Below the pieces are notes generated by a model that saw only the letters and a program-made list of their open reading frames with translations, made no database searches and had not been told where the DNA came from. Both the position numbers and the translations under genes were made by a program. Positions 1 through 8,454 of a stretch of DNA of 20,297 nucleotides are shown here, piece by piece. Positions within the stretch are counted from its first letter, which is position 1. Every line of letters begins with the position of its first letter. Where the stretch lies: positions 1-20,297 of the IMG/VR virus record IMGVR_UViG_3300015171_000040. The stretch is one strand, 5' to 3'. The DNA comes from a virus.

Positions 1-1295
1 ACTCCTATCAGTTCTCAGCCAATATTACTTTGGATGGTCAAGTCAACGGCTACGATTTTAATTTAAACGTCAATGCTGCAGCGATTCCGACATCGAATTT
101 CGCTGTCCTTTGGATGTCTGATTTCTCGCAAATTCCTGTGGATGTATATGGCTACCAGGGAGTGGTTTGCCAACCGAATATTGCGAAGATTAAAAACAAC
201 CATAATTTTAATGGCGTAACGATATTCCCAACTATCGCCACAATGGAAGGCAATGCTGGTCTTTCCGGAATTGCTGTTGGTGGGACGGTTACAACGCTTG
301 GCACCGGGGGATTTAGCGCCCTCGGCGTCAATACGAACATTGGCACAGTGCCCGCAACAGCCAACGTCCAAGGCTTGGGGATGTTCCCGCAAATAACCAC
401 GATGGCAGCTACCTCGGGCTTCCACGGGTCAAACATAAGTCCAACTGTTACGACCCTGCATGGCTCTCTTGACCACTACCAGGCAAACCCACAAGTCGCT
501 GGGGGTGATGGAAGTGTCAGTCTTTTCAGCGGTAATATGGGCTCTGTTCATACTACCGGCCAAACCAGCGTAATGAATTTGAACGGTCAAACCGCCGACG
601 GTAAGCAGTCCATCTTTAGCGCCGATGGCGTCAACATGAATATCGGCGGCCAGCTCATCGCCCAAAGCGGTGTCGGCATCGGTAGCCAGCACGTTATATT
701 CACGTCCTTCGTAGTCCCGAACGGCACGGCGATTACAGGTTCTGACTTCCTGATGAATATATTTTCGCCGGATGTGGACTTTGGAGACGCTGGGTCAAGC
801 GTCGCTGCTGGGCCTAACCTGGGCACCAACGCGATGGTGGCTTTTGCCGGGCAGATGCATGGCCACGGCAGTATGGCAGCACTCGACGGCTTGTTGGTTG
901 GTGGCATTTTCGCTGAGGATTTTACCCTCACGGAATGGCGCAACGTTAACGCTGTTGTGATCAACGCGGGTTATAGCGGCACTTGCACCAACGCTACAGC
1001 GTTTTACCACGAGATCACTGGGGCTGGTCCTTTTGCCGCCAACCATTGGGGCCTGCGGGTTGTCTCGGATATCGACAACTATGTGACCAAGATGGCTGTG
1101 AACACGCCATCGCAGAAGGTTACCAACGCGAGCGTTGGCCTGGAAGTTGGCGGCACTGACAGGGCGCTGCTGGTCTCACGCCTAACGACGGCTGAGAAAA
1201 CCGCACTAACAGCACTTAATGGGATGATTGTTTACGACACCGACCTCGACAAGTTCCAGGGGTACGAGGCCGGAGCATGGACTAACTTAATTTAA
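1..1295 (+). CDS. Fibre-like phage structural protein, 5' partial
   Basis: The reading frame is open from the first bases of the window (codon phase begins at base 3), so the real start lies upstream; the TTG at 30 is only the first start-type codon inside the window. About 430 residues are visible. Short beta-type repeats recur in the first half (FPTIATM, FPQITTM, SPTVTTL), suggesting a beta-solenoid or trimeric fibre shaft. The C-terminus carries the motif RLTTAEKTALTALNGMIVYD followed by DKFQGYEAGAWTNL, an ending shared by many phage fibre and head-fibre proteins. It lies just before the tail terminator and sheath genes, at the usual head/tail boundary, so a head fibre or decoration protein is as likely as a tail fibre. 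By eye the DNA is more AT-rich than the tail genes downstream, as is common for exchanged adhesin genes. Structural role fairly sure; exact position in the virion unknown. Confidence 0.7.
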   Translation, partial: SYQFSANITLDGQVNGYDFNLNVNAAAIPTSNFAVLWMSDFSQIPVDVYGYQGVVCQPNIAKIKNNHNFNGVTIFPTIATMEGNAGLSGIAVGGTVTTLGTGGFSALGVNTNIGTVPATANVQGLGMFPQITTMAATSGFHGSNISPTVTTLHGSLDHYQANPQVAGGDGSVSLFSGNMGSVHTTGQTSVMNLNGQTADGKQSIFSADGVNMNIGGQLIAQSGVGIGSQHVIFTSFVVPNGTAITGSDFLMNIFSPDVDFGDAGSSVAAGPNLGTNAMVAFAGQMHGHGSMAALDGLLVGGIFAEDFTLTEWRNVNAVVINAGYSGTCTNATAFYHEITGAGPFAANHWGLRVVSDIDNYVTKMAVNTPSQKVTNASVGLEVGGTDRALLVSRLTTAEKTALTALNGMIVYDTDLDKFQGYEAGAWTNLI

Positions 1296-1303
1296 GGGTT
1301 TTT

Positions 1304-1459
1304 ATGACACCATCGGACGCACTTAAGATTCTAACAGACGCCACGGCTCAAATGGTTATGAAGCGGCAAGACCATTTAGCCGTGCTGCAGGCGCTGGCCG
1401 TGCTTGGCGAGGCAGCCGGTGTGAACAAGCCCCAAGTTGTCGAGACACCTAAACCTTGA
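1304..1459 (+). CDS. Small helical phage protein (51 aa)
   Basis: ATG at 1304 has AAGGG a few bases upstream and follows the fibre stop by 8 bases. The product (MTPSDALKILTDATAQMVMK at the N-terminus) is almost entirely predictable as two amphipathic helices with a short Lys/Pro tail. It ends in TGA at 1457-1459, overlapping the TTG start of the next gene (TTGA), which suggests translational coupling. Short helical proteins of this kind are common next to fibre genes in phages, but I recognise no named family. It could be an assembly helper for the upstream fibre or a neck component; both are guesses. Confidence 0.65.
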   Translation: MTPSDALKILTDATAQMVMKRQDHLAVLQALAVLGEAAGVNKPQVVETPKP

Positions 1460-2208
1460 CCTTAACTCTGACACAGTCGATCACAGCCGTAACGGCCAAC
1501 GTCCCCGCCTCATTCCTTGGCGTGGGCGGGACCGCGCCGTACACCTACGCGGTGCTTGCGGGCGGCGCGGGCGGCACGGTCAACCCCTCGACGGGTGCCT
1601 ACGTGGCGCCTCCGGTGGTCGCGAGTCAGGGCGCGCAGCTTTACGACACCGTGCAGGTGACCGACAGTCTCAGCGCGCAGGCGCAGGCCCGCATCCTCGT
1701 TGGCTCGGCCCTGCTTTTACTCTGCGACATTATACAAACTGGCTTAGGCCTGCAGGATGGCCGCGTCTATCTCTGGGATCAGAAGATCATGCAACCGACG
1801 GACTCGGACCTCTACATAGCGGTCTCGGAGATGCAGCCGCGCGTCTTCGGAAACAACAATCGTTCGGTGGGTTCGCCAGGCGACATGGTGTCGATGCAGT
1901 ACGCGACAATTTCGTCGAAGGTCGACATCGACATCATCTCGCGCGGTCCGGCGGCGCGTGACCGCAAGGGCGAGGTGATTATGGCGCTTAACAGTAACTA
2001 TGCGCAGCAGCAGCAGTATGCAAATTCCTTTTACGTTGGGAAAATGCCGCCGGGCGCTCAGTTCCTTAACCTGTCGCAAATCGATGGCGCCGCTATACCC
2101 TATAGGTATAAAATAACGATAGCCTTGCAATACACCGTCACGAAGACCCAGTCCGTTCCATATTTCGACACGTTTGTAAATCCTCCGACGGTTTACACAA
2201 ATTCATAA
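1456..2208 (+). CDS. Probable tail terminator/completion protein with N-terminal Ig-like domain (250 aa)
   Basis: The frame opens at TTG 1456, overlapping the previous stop as TTGA; no good Shine-Dalgarno is seen, so coupled reinitiation is assumed. Residues ~5-80 form an Ig-like or He_PIG-like module (GGTAPYTYAV..., GGTVNPSTGAYVAP, DTVQVTDSLS). From residue ~82 (LLLLCDIIQTGLGL) the protein changes character to an alpha/beta domain with YIAVSEMQPRVFG and DIDIISRGPAARDRKGEVI, ending in a beta strand plus a PYFDTFVNPP tail. The gene sits immediately before the sheath, where contractile phages place the tail terminator (gpU/gp15-like, capping the tube and binding the neck). That role is inferred from position and size; the Ig-like module is unusual for it. 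A neck or head-completion protein is the alternative. Confidence 0.6.
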   Translation: MTLTLTQSITAVTANVPASFLGVGGTAPYTYAVLAGGAGGTVNPSTGAYVAPPVVASQGAQLYDTVQVTDSLSAQAQARILVGSALLLLCDIIQTGLGLQDGRVYLWDQKIMQPTDSDLYIAVSEMQPRVFGNNNRSVGSPGDMVSMQYATISSKVDIDIISRGPAARDRKGEVIMALNSNYAQQQQYANSFYVGKMPPGAQFLNLSQIDGAAIPYRYKITIALQYTVTKTQSVPYFDTFVNPPTVYTNS

Positions 2209-2218
2209 GGGAGCATAA

Positions 2219-3352
2219 ATGGACTTACCAATTACAAACATTATCGACATCTCGGTCTCGGCGACTCCGCTAGGAGTTAACGCTTACAACACGAGCAACC
2301 TGGCGATTTTCACCGGCGAGACGCCGGCCTTGAGCTTCGGCTCTTTGGGTTACAAGATCTACCTAGAACCTGGCGACGTCGCGACCGACTTCGGTTCTTC
2401 GAGCGTCACGTTCCAGATGGCAAACGCCGTCTTCTCGCAGCAGCCGAACATCCTCGCGGGCAACGGCTACCTCGTCGTCATCCCGTTCTTGTCACTGGAG
2501 ACCCTGGCTGCCGCGATCACGCGGACGCAGAACCTCGTCCAGTATTTCGGCATTATCAGCGCGGCGATCGAGTCGCAGGTTGACATGTTGGCGGCCGCGG
2601 CGGTTGTTCAGCCGCTGAACAAGATTGCCTTCTTCCCGCAGTACGCGGCTGGTTCGATCGCCCCGGGCGGATCGCTTGACCTTGTCCGCACTGGCGGTTT
2701 CAGCCAGTCACGCGGCCTTTACTACGGCGACTCGACCAGCTCGGGCCTTAACGCCCTGCTCATGGGCGCTGCTTACGCCAGCCGCGGCCTGTCGGTCAAC
2801 TTCTCTGGGTCGAATACGACTTTGACCATGCAGCTTAAGTCTTTGATCGGCATCCAGCCCGATCCGTCGATGACCGAGACGCTTTACAACGAAGCCCTAG
2901 TGGCGGGCGCCGACGTCTACGCGAGCATCCAGGGGACGCCGAAGGTTCTTACCTCTGGTGCCAATACGTTTTACGATAGCGTTTATAACCTCCAGTGGTT
3001 CGTTGGCGCATTGCAGGTCGCGGGCTTTAACTACCTGGCGCAGGCTTCCACGAAGGTACCGCAAACTGAGAGCGGCATGACCGGCCTTCGGACCGCTTAC
3101 CAGCTGGTCTGTGCTCAGGGCGTGAACAATCAATATTTGGCGCCGGGTACCTGGACAAGCCCGACAACCTTCGGCAATCAAGCGCTGCTTTTGGCGAACG
3201 TTGCGCAGTTTGGCTACTACCTCTACTCGACGCCGATCGCGCAGCAGTCGCAGCTCGACCGGGCGGCGCGCAAGGCTCCGCTCATTCAGATCGCTGTCAA
3301 GGAAGCCGGCGCAATCCATACGAGCAACGTTATTATTAACGTCAACCCGTAA
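2219..3352 (+). CDS. Tail sheath protein (DUF3383-like, 377 aa)
   Basis: ATG at 2219 is preceded by AAGGGAG at good spacing. The N-terminus (ITNIIDISVSATPLGVNAYN) followed by SNLAIFTGETP matches the opening of DUF3383/sheath-type proteins: a beta strand ending in 'xVxISxxPxG', then a Gly/Thr-rich turn. The centre has alternating helices and strands (GYLVVIPFLSLETLAAAITR) and the C-terminus ends in a strand (IHTSNVIINVNP), as expected for the arm exchange between sheath subunits. At 377 residues it is short for a sheath, consistent with a minimal contractile tail without large surface insertions. It is followed by the tube gene, the standard order. Role: contractile outer cylinder that drives the tube into the host envelope. 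Confidence 0.8.
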   Translation: MDLPITNIIDISVSATPLGVNAYNTSNLAIFTGETPALSFGSLGYKIYLEPGDVATDFGSSSVTFQMANAVFSQQPNILAGNGYLVVIPFLSLETLAAAITRTQNLVQYFGIISAAIESQVDMLAAAAVVQPLNKIAFFPQYAAGSIAPGGSLDLVRTGGFSQSRGLYYGDSTSSGLNALLMGAAYASRGLSVNFSGSNTTLTMQLKSLIGIQPDPSMTETLYNEALVAGADVYASIQGTPKVLTSGANTFYDSVYNLQWFVGALQVAGFNYLAQASTKVPQTESGMTGLRTAYQLVCAQGVNNQYLAPGTWTSPTTFGNQALLLANVAQFGYYLYSTPIAQQSQLDRAARKAPLIQIAVKEAGAIHTSNVIINVNP

Positions 3353-3384
3353 GAACGATTTAAAAACACAATGGGAGGTTTTAT

Positions 3385-3840
3385 ATGCCAACAGTAGCTA
3401 TGTCAGGTGACGACACCATCGTGATCAAGGGCCGGAACTTTTCCGACCTTGCCGACGGCAACTGCGTCGAGTTAACGTTTCCAAACGACATCGCCAACGT
3501 CAAGACCGGTAAAAATGGCAACTCGATTTACGGCCTGAATACCAGCGGCCGTCAAGCGGAGCTAAAACTCCGCTTGATTCGCGGCTCGCAAGACGACATC
3601 TATATGAACGGTCTGCTGAACAACCAGCAGAACAACTTTCAGGGTTTCGTCCTACTCTCGGGCAGTTTCACGAAGAACATCGGCAACGGCGAAGCGGGCG
3701 TCCTTCCGGACACCTACAACGTGGCTGGCGGCGTCTTCGTCAAGCAGGTGGAAGGCAAGACCAACGTCGAGGGCGACATCGAGCAGTCAATCTCGGTCTA
3801 TACCATTCGATTCAGCAACGCGCCGCGCGCCATCGGTTAA
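3385..3840 (+). CDS. Tail tube protein (151 aa)
   Basis: ATG at 3385 has a strong GGGAGG site 6-7 bases upstream. The 151-residue product is mostly beta structure, with DDTIVIKGRNFSDLADGNCV near the start and RQAELKLRLIRGSQDDIYMN in the middle, resembling the simple tube proteins (DUF3277-like) that follow DUF3383-type sheaths. Size, position directly after the sheath and before the chaperone pair, and lack of a signal peptide or membrane segment all fit the inner tube that forms the DNA conduit. Naming rests on gene order and general fold features rather than a unique motif. Confidence 0.78.
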   Translation: MPTVAMSGDDTIVIKGRNFSDLADGNCVELTFPNDIANVKTGKNGNSIYGLNTSGRQAELKLRLIRGSQDDIYMNGLLNNQQNNFQGFVLLSGSFTKNIGNGEAGVLPDTYNVAGGVFVKQVEGKTNVEGDIEQSISVYTIRFSNAPRAIG

Positions 3841-3854
3841 AGTGAGGAGTTTGA

Positions 3855-4259
3855 GTGGAATCACGCGAAGTAAAATGCCCTAGTGGCGCTGTACTAAAGA
3901 TTCAACCGAGTCCGTTTGCCGTTTCTAAGGCGCTTTATCAAGCGGTCCTTAAAGAGGTGGCAAACATCCAGGTTAAGCAGGAGGACGAACTCGCGAACTT
4001 CATTAAGAACCTGTTCTGCGCGGGTTTTTCCTCCCCTGAGATCGAGGGCATGGTCTGGAAGTGTATGGAGCGCTGCCTTTATAACACGGGCACTGGCGAC
4101 CTCCGTATCACCGAGCAGTCGTTCGAACCGGTCGAGCGCCGGCAGGACTACATGTTCGTGTGTATGGAGGTGGTCAAAGAAAACATCGACCCTTTTGGGA
4201 AAGTCCTCTTTGCCGAGTTCAAACGATATATGGGGATGATCGCCGACTCCCGGAAGTAG
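3855..4259 (+). CDS. Tail assembly chaperone, zero-frame product (gpG-like, 134 aa)
   Basis: The frame begins at GTG 3855 with AGTGAGGAG upstream; the next in-frame ATG lies far inside. The protein is small, soluble and helical (SPFAVSKALYQAVLKEVANI), followed by a more polar domain, without membrane segments. Placed between the tube and tape measure genes, it is in the position of lambda gpG and other tail assembly chaperones, which coat the tape measure before tube polymerisation and are not in the finished virion. The end of the gene carries a canonical -1 slippery heptamer at 4190-4196, so this is the major, unshifted product. Confidence 0.8.
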   Translation: MESREVKCPSGAVLKIQPSPFAVSKALYQAVLKEVANIQVKQEDELANFIKNLFCAGFSSPEIEGMVWKCMERCLYNTGTGDLRITEQSFEPVERRQDYMFVCMEVVKENIDPFGKVLFAEFKRYMGMIADSRK

Positions 4260-4429
4260 TCGTAAAAGAGGACGACCTGCTGATCTACATCAAAATGTGC
4301 AAGGCCGGTTACGCGACATCGATAAGGGAAGCCGGCACGATGACGGCGCGAGAGGTTCTGCAGGCACTGGCTTACGAGAAGTTTTGCAGTGACTACGACC
4401 GGGCTTATGTGGAGATTAACCGTCCGTGA
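3855..4429 (+). CDS. Tail assembly chaperone, -1 frameshift product (gpGT-like, 191 aa)
   Basis: A second open frame (-1 relative to the chaperone) overlaps its end, being free of stops from 4085 to 4429. It has no convincing start of its own: the earliest start-type codon is a GTG at 4160 with no ribosome site. Slipping back one base on CCCTTTT (4190-4196) joins 114 residues of the first frame to 77 residues of the second, with the junction reading ENIDPF-WESPLC. The extension holds KEDDLLIYIKMCKAGYATS and AREVLQALAYEKF, a compact helical domain like the 'T' part of G-T pairs, which recruits tube protein. It ends at TGA 4427-4429, overlapping the GTG of the tape measure gene. The frameshift is inferred from sequence and family precedent. 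Confidence 0.78.
4190..4196 (+). other. Programmed -1 ribosomal frameshift heptamer (C CCT TTT)
   Basis: The heptamer fits X XXY YYZ exactly in the zero frame: codons CCT and TTT re-pair as CCC and TTT after a one-base slip. It lies 63 bases before the zero-frame stop, inside the window shared by the two chaperone frames. I saw no convincing downstream stem-loop at the usual 5-9 base spacing; a weak GGG/AGTC with GACT/CCC pairing (4197-4205 with 4245-4251) touches the heptamer directly. Confidence 0.8.
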
Positions 4430-6315
4430 CGACGATTGCCGAACTTTTCGTTTCGATAGGCATCAAAGGGTCTGATAAGACCCTTGAGGCGTTCGTCAAG
4501 GTACAAAAGGGTCTAGAGGGCATCCTCAGTACGTCGTTCCAGACGAAGGCGGCGATCCTGGGGATTGCCTATGCCCTTGAGCAGCTAGGCGCCTCGGCTG
4601 GCGAGACAGGTATCGACCTGACGAACTTCGAAGCGTCGACAGGCGTTTCGACGCAGGTACTTGAGCGCTATACCTGGGCAGCCAAGGCGGCGGGCGTTAC
4701 CACGAATGAGATGGCCGGGACGTTTAAAAGCCTGCAGTCCAACATGGCGAAGACCCTCGCCGGCCAAGGTGCGCCGTCGGGCATGGCGCGCGTCGCCATG
4801 CAGACGATGGGCATCACCAAAGAGAACATCGCCCAGTTCGAAAAGCAGCCAGAAAAACTGATTCAGATCCTGCAAAAATACGCGCTATCGGCCAAGGACA
4901 AAGGCCTAGCGCGTATGGTTCTCGACTCGTTCGGCATCGGTGGTCGGTCGCAGGATGCCCTGTTTAAAGGCCTGTTCAACGACAAGAACATGGCCGATGC
5001 CCGCGTCCACAGCTCGGCGCAGCTTCACACAATGGAGCAAGTTGGCGTCGGTATTTCGAAGCTTAAAAGCAAGTTCGAGTTCGGCAAGGACAACTTCATA
5101 ACGAAGTTTGGCCCGCAGCTGCTTAAGGACATTGACCCTCTGGTCGACAAGCTCTTTAAGCTGGCAGGCGCGTTCGAGAAGTTATCCGAAAAAGCCGAGC
5201 TTATGCGTTGGATCGGCAAGGCCTTCGAGGGCTGGACGTTCATTTTTACGCAGCTCACCGAGCTGCTAGAGACCTTGACGGCCAAGCCACTACCGCAGGG
5301 CGTGATCGACGAGGACAAGAAAAATAAGCGCCAAGAAGCGGCTATGTGGGTTGAGGGCTCGAAGTCGGTTGCCGAAGCGCAGGCACGCGCCTTTCAACAC
5401 GGCATCGACCCGGCCCTCGCCGAGGATGTCTACCGTGAGGGCGTGACGAACCAAGTAAAAGGGAAGATGCCCTTCCACCTCTACACGCCACCCAGCCGCA
5501 CGAATCTCCCAGACATGGGGTCTGAATCATATAAGGCCGGCGAGAAGGCGAAGGTCTTCCCTGCACGGGGCGTGGGGTCTTCCCAATCATCCGACGCGGG
5601 CATGCGGGCTGGCACACATGAGGCGGGCGGTTTCGTGGCCTACTTCGCCGACGGCGGCCCGGTCTACATGGCTGGTGGCGGCCTGACTAATGATGCGATA
5701 AATAAGAAAGGCTGGAAGGCCGACAACAACCCCGACTACCGCGTGGGGTCTTTCCCCGCATTCATCGATAATCAGGGCAACCGTTGGGTCTATAGCAGGT
5801 GGAATAGCCTCTACTTTGTCGACACCCCCGAAGGGCCTGCCGCGCCAGAGAAAGACTATGTCGCGGACATCGACAAGCGCCACTACGAAGCCCATAAGGC
5901 GGCCGGTGGCCCGGTGGGTTACTACGCCGGCGGCGGCGGGCCGAAGGGCCACGACACCGTACCTGCATGGCTTGACCCTCGCGAGTACGTCCTTACGGCC
6001 GGCATGGTCCAGCAGGTAGGCGTGCACAATCTAGAGGCTTGGCGCAAAGGCGGCAAGAACACGGCCAGCACGTGGATCGGCAACCCGGGCAAGCCTAAGG
6101 TTGCCCATCTGGCGGCCGGCGGTCTGGCCGACATGGCGCGCCCGTCCCTCCCCAGCCTCGCTTCGGTAGGCGGCGGCGGCGCGGGCTCGACGACCAGTAT
6201 TCAGCAGACCCTGAACTTCCAACATCCGGGGACGAACGCCAGGGAAACGGGCGACTCGGTCAAGAAGGCCGTGAGCGACGCCTTTCGCTCCCTACCACAG
6301 TCGCAGGCTAACTAA
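4426..6315 (+). CDS. Tape measure protein (629 aa)
   Basis: GTG at 4426 overlaps the chaperone extension stop (GTGA). It is one of the two longest frames in the window and follows the chaperone pair, which is diagnostic of the tape measure. The N-terminal ~350 residues are helix-rich (TIAELFVSIGIKGSDKTLEA, then MAGTFKSLQSNMAK). The rest is a low-complexity Gly/Ala region with repeated 'DGGPVYMAGGG' and 'GGPVGYYAGGGGPKGHDTVP' segments, followed by a 'DPREYVLTAGMVQQVG' motif. Such segments are typical of phage tape measure C-termini (GTDTVPAxLTPGEFV type). At about 0.15 nm per residue the tail would be roughly 94 nm. No peptidase or lysozyme domain is evident. It sets tail length and is ejected ahead of the DNA. 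Confidence 0.88.
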   Translation: MTTIAELFVSIGIKGSDKTLEAFVKVQKGLEGILSTSFQTKAAILGIAYALEQLGASAGETGIDLTNFEASTGVSTQVLERYTWAAKAAGVTTNEMAGTFKSLQSNMAKTLAGQGAPSGMARVAMQTMGITKENIAQFEKQPEKLIQILQKYALSAKDKGLARMVLDSFGIGGRSQDALFKGLFNDKNMADARVHSSAQLHTMEQVGVGISKLKSKFEFGKDNFITKFGPQLLKDIDPLVDKLFKLAGAFEKLSEKAELMRWIGKAFEGWTFIFTQLTELLETLTAKPLPQGVIDEDKKNKRQEAAMWVEGSKSVAEAQARAFQHGIDPALAEDVYREGVTNQVKGKMPFHLYTPPSRTNLPDMGSESYKAGEKAKVFPARGVGSSQSSDAGMRAGTHEAGGFVAYFADGGPVYMAGGGLTNDAINKKGWKADNNPDYRVGSFPAFIDNQGNRWVYSRWNSLYFVDTPEGPAAPEKDYVADIDKRHYEAHKAAGGPVGYYAGGGGPKGHDTVPAWLDPREYVLTAGMVQQVGVHNLEAWRKGGKNTASTWIGNPGKPKVAHLAAGGLADMARPSLPSLASVGGGGAGSTTSIQQTLNFQHPGTNARETGDSVKKAVSDAFRSLPQSQAN

Positions 6316-7193
6316 TGGCGATAAACCTCTCGACACTAGGTAGCGCTTCGACGACAGCCCTGGCGTTGTCTAACCTCGTCCTCGTGACGCCGACGACGGA
6401 CGTCGGCTACCAGCCTGGGTTTCCCAAGAACTTAAGCCTTGAAGAAACTTTCGGCCTTTTTAACAAGCAGCTGCCGCCGCCGATTATGTTCCACTACGAG
6501 GGCGAGCAGTCGGTTCTTTTGCAAAGCGACATCACCGACCACTTCATCGAAGACAACACGGCGATCCAGGACCAAATTGCTCTTAGGCCGAATAAGATAA
6601 CGACCCACGGATTTATCGGCGAGCTAAACGACGTACCGCCGCCAGCCTTGGCGCTACTAAAGGCTGCCGCCGAGAAGCTTACGACGATCGTCGCCTATGC
6701 TCCTGGCCTTAGCTCGGCCGCGCAGCTCGCTTATAACACCGCCCTCGACCTTTATCAGACGGCAAGTGCGGTCGCTACGTCGGCCGGCGCCGCGTGGTCG
6801 TCGCTCAGCGGCAATACGAGTCAGGCTACTATTAACGGCAACGGCCTGAATACGTCGGAGCTGGCGCCGCAAAATAAGCAGCAGCAGATATTCCAGCAGT
6901 TCTACCAGGCGTGGAACAACCGCGTACTCTTTACCGTTCAGACGCCTTACGCCGTATTCGAAAACATGGCCATCGAGACACTCCGGGCTATTCAGGGTGC
7001 TGAGACGAACGTCATAACTGACTTTGAAATTACATTTAAGATGATTCGCATAGCATCGACAACCGTGACCGGTGAGTCTCTTTCGGGCCAAGCGGCGGCT
7101 CAGGCGGCGGCCGTCATCAACAACGGCGTTGGGTCAGGATCGACGGGTGTATCAGTGGCGCAGGGCCTGGCATCCACGCTTGCCGTCGCCTAG
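6315..7193 (+). CDS. Dit-like baseplate/tail-tip protein (292 aa)
   Basis: The ATG overlaps the tape measure stop (TAATG). The segment at residues ~60-105 (HYEGEQSVLLQSDITDHFIE, then DNTAIQDQIALRP and HGFIGELNDVPP) is characteristic of Dit-like N-terminal domains that follow the tape measure in contractile phages. Middle residues ~110-175 are Ala-rich helices. The C-terminal half returns to beta structure with NRVLFTVQTPYAVFENMAIE and VITDFEITFKMIRIAS, which resembles the second beta layer of the ring. In this gene order the protein links the tube to the hub. The Ala/Ser/Gly-rich end is probably disordered. The exact family name is not certain. Confidence 0.68.
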   Translation: MAINLSTLGSASTTALALSNLVLVTPTTDVGYQPGFPKNLSLEETFGLFNKQLPPPIMFHYEGEQSVLLQSDITDHFIEDNTAIQDQIALRPNKITTHGFIGELNDVPPPALALLKAAAEKLTTIVAYAPGLSSAAQLAYNTALDLYQTASAVATSAGAAWSSLSGNTSQATINGNGLNTSELAPQNKQQQIFQQFYQAWNNRVLFTVQTPYAVFENMAIETLRAIQGAETNVITDFEITFKMIRIASTTVTGESLSGQAAAQAAAVINNGVGSGSTGVSVAQGLASTLAVA

Positions 7194-7202
7194 GGGTATG
7201 TA

Positions 7203-7547
7203 ATGCGTCAGATAAACCAAGTGACCGTAAACGCCCTACAGCAGCAGACGTTCGTCCTAGAGGACGGCACGTCCTTCTCGTTTACGCTTTACTACTCGCC
7301 GATCCAGCAGGGATGGTTTTTTACCGACATTACCTATCAAACCTTCACCCTTAATGGCATGCGCGTAACGAACAATATCAATATGTTAAACCAGTGGCGC
7401 AACCTCATTCCGTTTGGCATCGGCTGTATATCGAAAGCCAACCGCGAGCCGTCGCTACAGCCAGACTTCGCGTCGCGAGCGTCTACGCTTTACGTACTCG
7501 ACAAGGCGGAGTGCCGGGAATACGCGAGGCTTATCGCCGTTGGATAA
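7203..7547 (+). CDS. Baseplate plug protein (Pam3 gp18-like, 114 aa)
   Basis: ATG at 7203 has AGGGG upstream. The protein is a small beta barrel by pattern: QTFVLEDGTSFSFTLYYSPI, then QGWFFTDITYQTFTLNGMRV, then a C-terminal ASTLYVLDKAECREYA. Alternating strands with 'Y-S-x-x-x-x-G-W-x-x-D-I' followed by 'L-x-G-x-R' are typical of the short plug protein found before the hub in simplified contractile baseplates such as cyanophage Pam3. It would close the tube end above the spike. The stop at 7545-7547 lies inside the start of the hub gene (TTGGATAA), an 8-base overlap. Confidence 0.65.
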   Translation: MRQINQVTVNALQQQTFVLEDGTSFSFTLYYSPIQQGWFFTDITYQTFTLNGMRVTNNINMLNQWRNLIPFGIGCISKANREPSLQPDFASRASTLYVLDKAECREYARLIAVG

Positions 7548-8454
7548 GTTTGGACGAAATTATATCCTAACGATCGGCACGCCGTCCGGCGCATCGGTCA
7601 TAGTTCAGCTGCCATTTACTATTGAATTCGACATCGTCCGCAACACGCTGACGTCGGCTAACCTATGCAAGCTTCGGATCTACAACCTGTCGCTCCACAA
7701 CCGCAACCTACTGCGTGTCGACTCTAGCAGCTATGCCATAGGCATCAAATACCCGGTAACCTTCGTTGCCGGGTATAAAAACAACATGGCAATCGTCTTC
7801 TCCGGCAATATTCATACGGCCTTTTCGCGGCGCGAGGGCATCAACTTTATCACTCAGATAGAATGTTTTGACGGCGGTTTTGCTTTTGCAAACAGCGAAA
7901 CGTCGGTGGTTTTGCCACCCGGCATGAGTAATCAGCAGATCATCTACGCCTTGATGGCCGACTATGAAAAGTACGGGATCACGCCCGGTGTCGTGGGCGC
8001 CTACCCTGGTCCCGTATCGACGCGCCAGACTTCCTATAACGGCTACACTGCGGACTTGATTCAGGAGAAGACCGGAGGGGGCCACTTTATCGACAGCGGT
8101 TATGCCCACGCCATTGCGACGAACGAGTTTATCGTCGGCGATTCAGGCATTTATACAGTCAGCGCCGCGACGGGACTTCTGGAAACCCCGACGCTTGAAA
8201 ACCTAACGCTGCGCTTTCGAATGATCTTCGAGCCAGCCCTGCAGGTCGGGACGTTGATAAACCTAAACAGCCTGTCGGGATCAACCGACGCCACCGGTGG
8301 TGTCGGCGCTGGCGTTGCCTATAACGGTCAGTATAAGATCACGGAAATCAAACACCACGGGATGATATCCGAGTCCGTTTGCGGCGAGGCAATCACCGAA
8401 GGCGGTTTTTACAACATTAAGCCGGGCACGCCGGCGGCGGGTATCGTGCCATGA
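7540..8454 (+). CDS. Baseplate hub protein (gp27/gpD-like, 304 aa)
   Basis: The open frame extends upstream to 7414, but those codons are antisensical Arg/Ser-rich translation of the plug gene. The sensible start is TTG 7540, overlapping the plug stop by 8 bases. From there the protein reads as an ordered beta-rich hub: LTIGTPSGASVIVQLPFTIE, then a 'LCKLRIYNLSLHNRNLLR' strand-turn motif seen in hub proteins. Next comes a central segment (SVVLPPGMSNQQIIYALMAD) and a C-terminal strand region (LRFRMIFEPALQVGTLINLN). Hubs form the trimeric ring that seats the spike. The stop overlaps the spike ATG (ATGA), so the pair is probably coupled. Confidence 0.72.
   Translation: MDKFGRNYILTIGTPSGASVIVQLPFTIEFDIVRNTLTSANLCKLRIYNLSLHNRNLLRVDSSSYAIGIKYPVTFVAGYKNNMAIVFSGNIHTAFSRREGINFITQIECFDGGFAFANSETSVVLPPGMSNQQIIYALMADYEKYGITPGVVGAYPGPVSTRQTSYNGYTADLIQEKTGGGHFIDSGYAHAIATNEFIVGDSGIYTVSAATGLLETPTLENLTLRFRMIFEPALQVGTLINLNSLSGSTDATGGVGAGVAYNGQYKITEIKHHGMISESVCGEAITEGGFYNIKPGTPAAGIVP

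Noticed and set aside
1437-1961. 174-codon rightward frame overlapping the tail terminator candidate
   Set aside because: Arg/Gly-rich out-of-phase translation; the 1456-2208 frame continues into ordered protein and ends just before the sheath ribosome site.
4197-4203. GGGAAAG, the lambda-type slippery heptamer, in the chaperone gene
   Set aside because: It is out of register (zero-frame codons GGG AAA), so a -1 slip here would not re-pair; the adjacent CCCTTTT is in register.
7414-7539. Upstream extension of the hub gene
   Set aside because: The added codons are out-of-phase plug gene sequence, rich in Arg and Ser; TTG 7540 fits the overlap pattern and the hub N-terminus.
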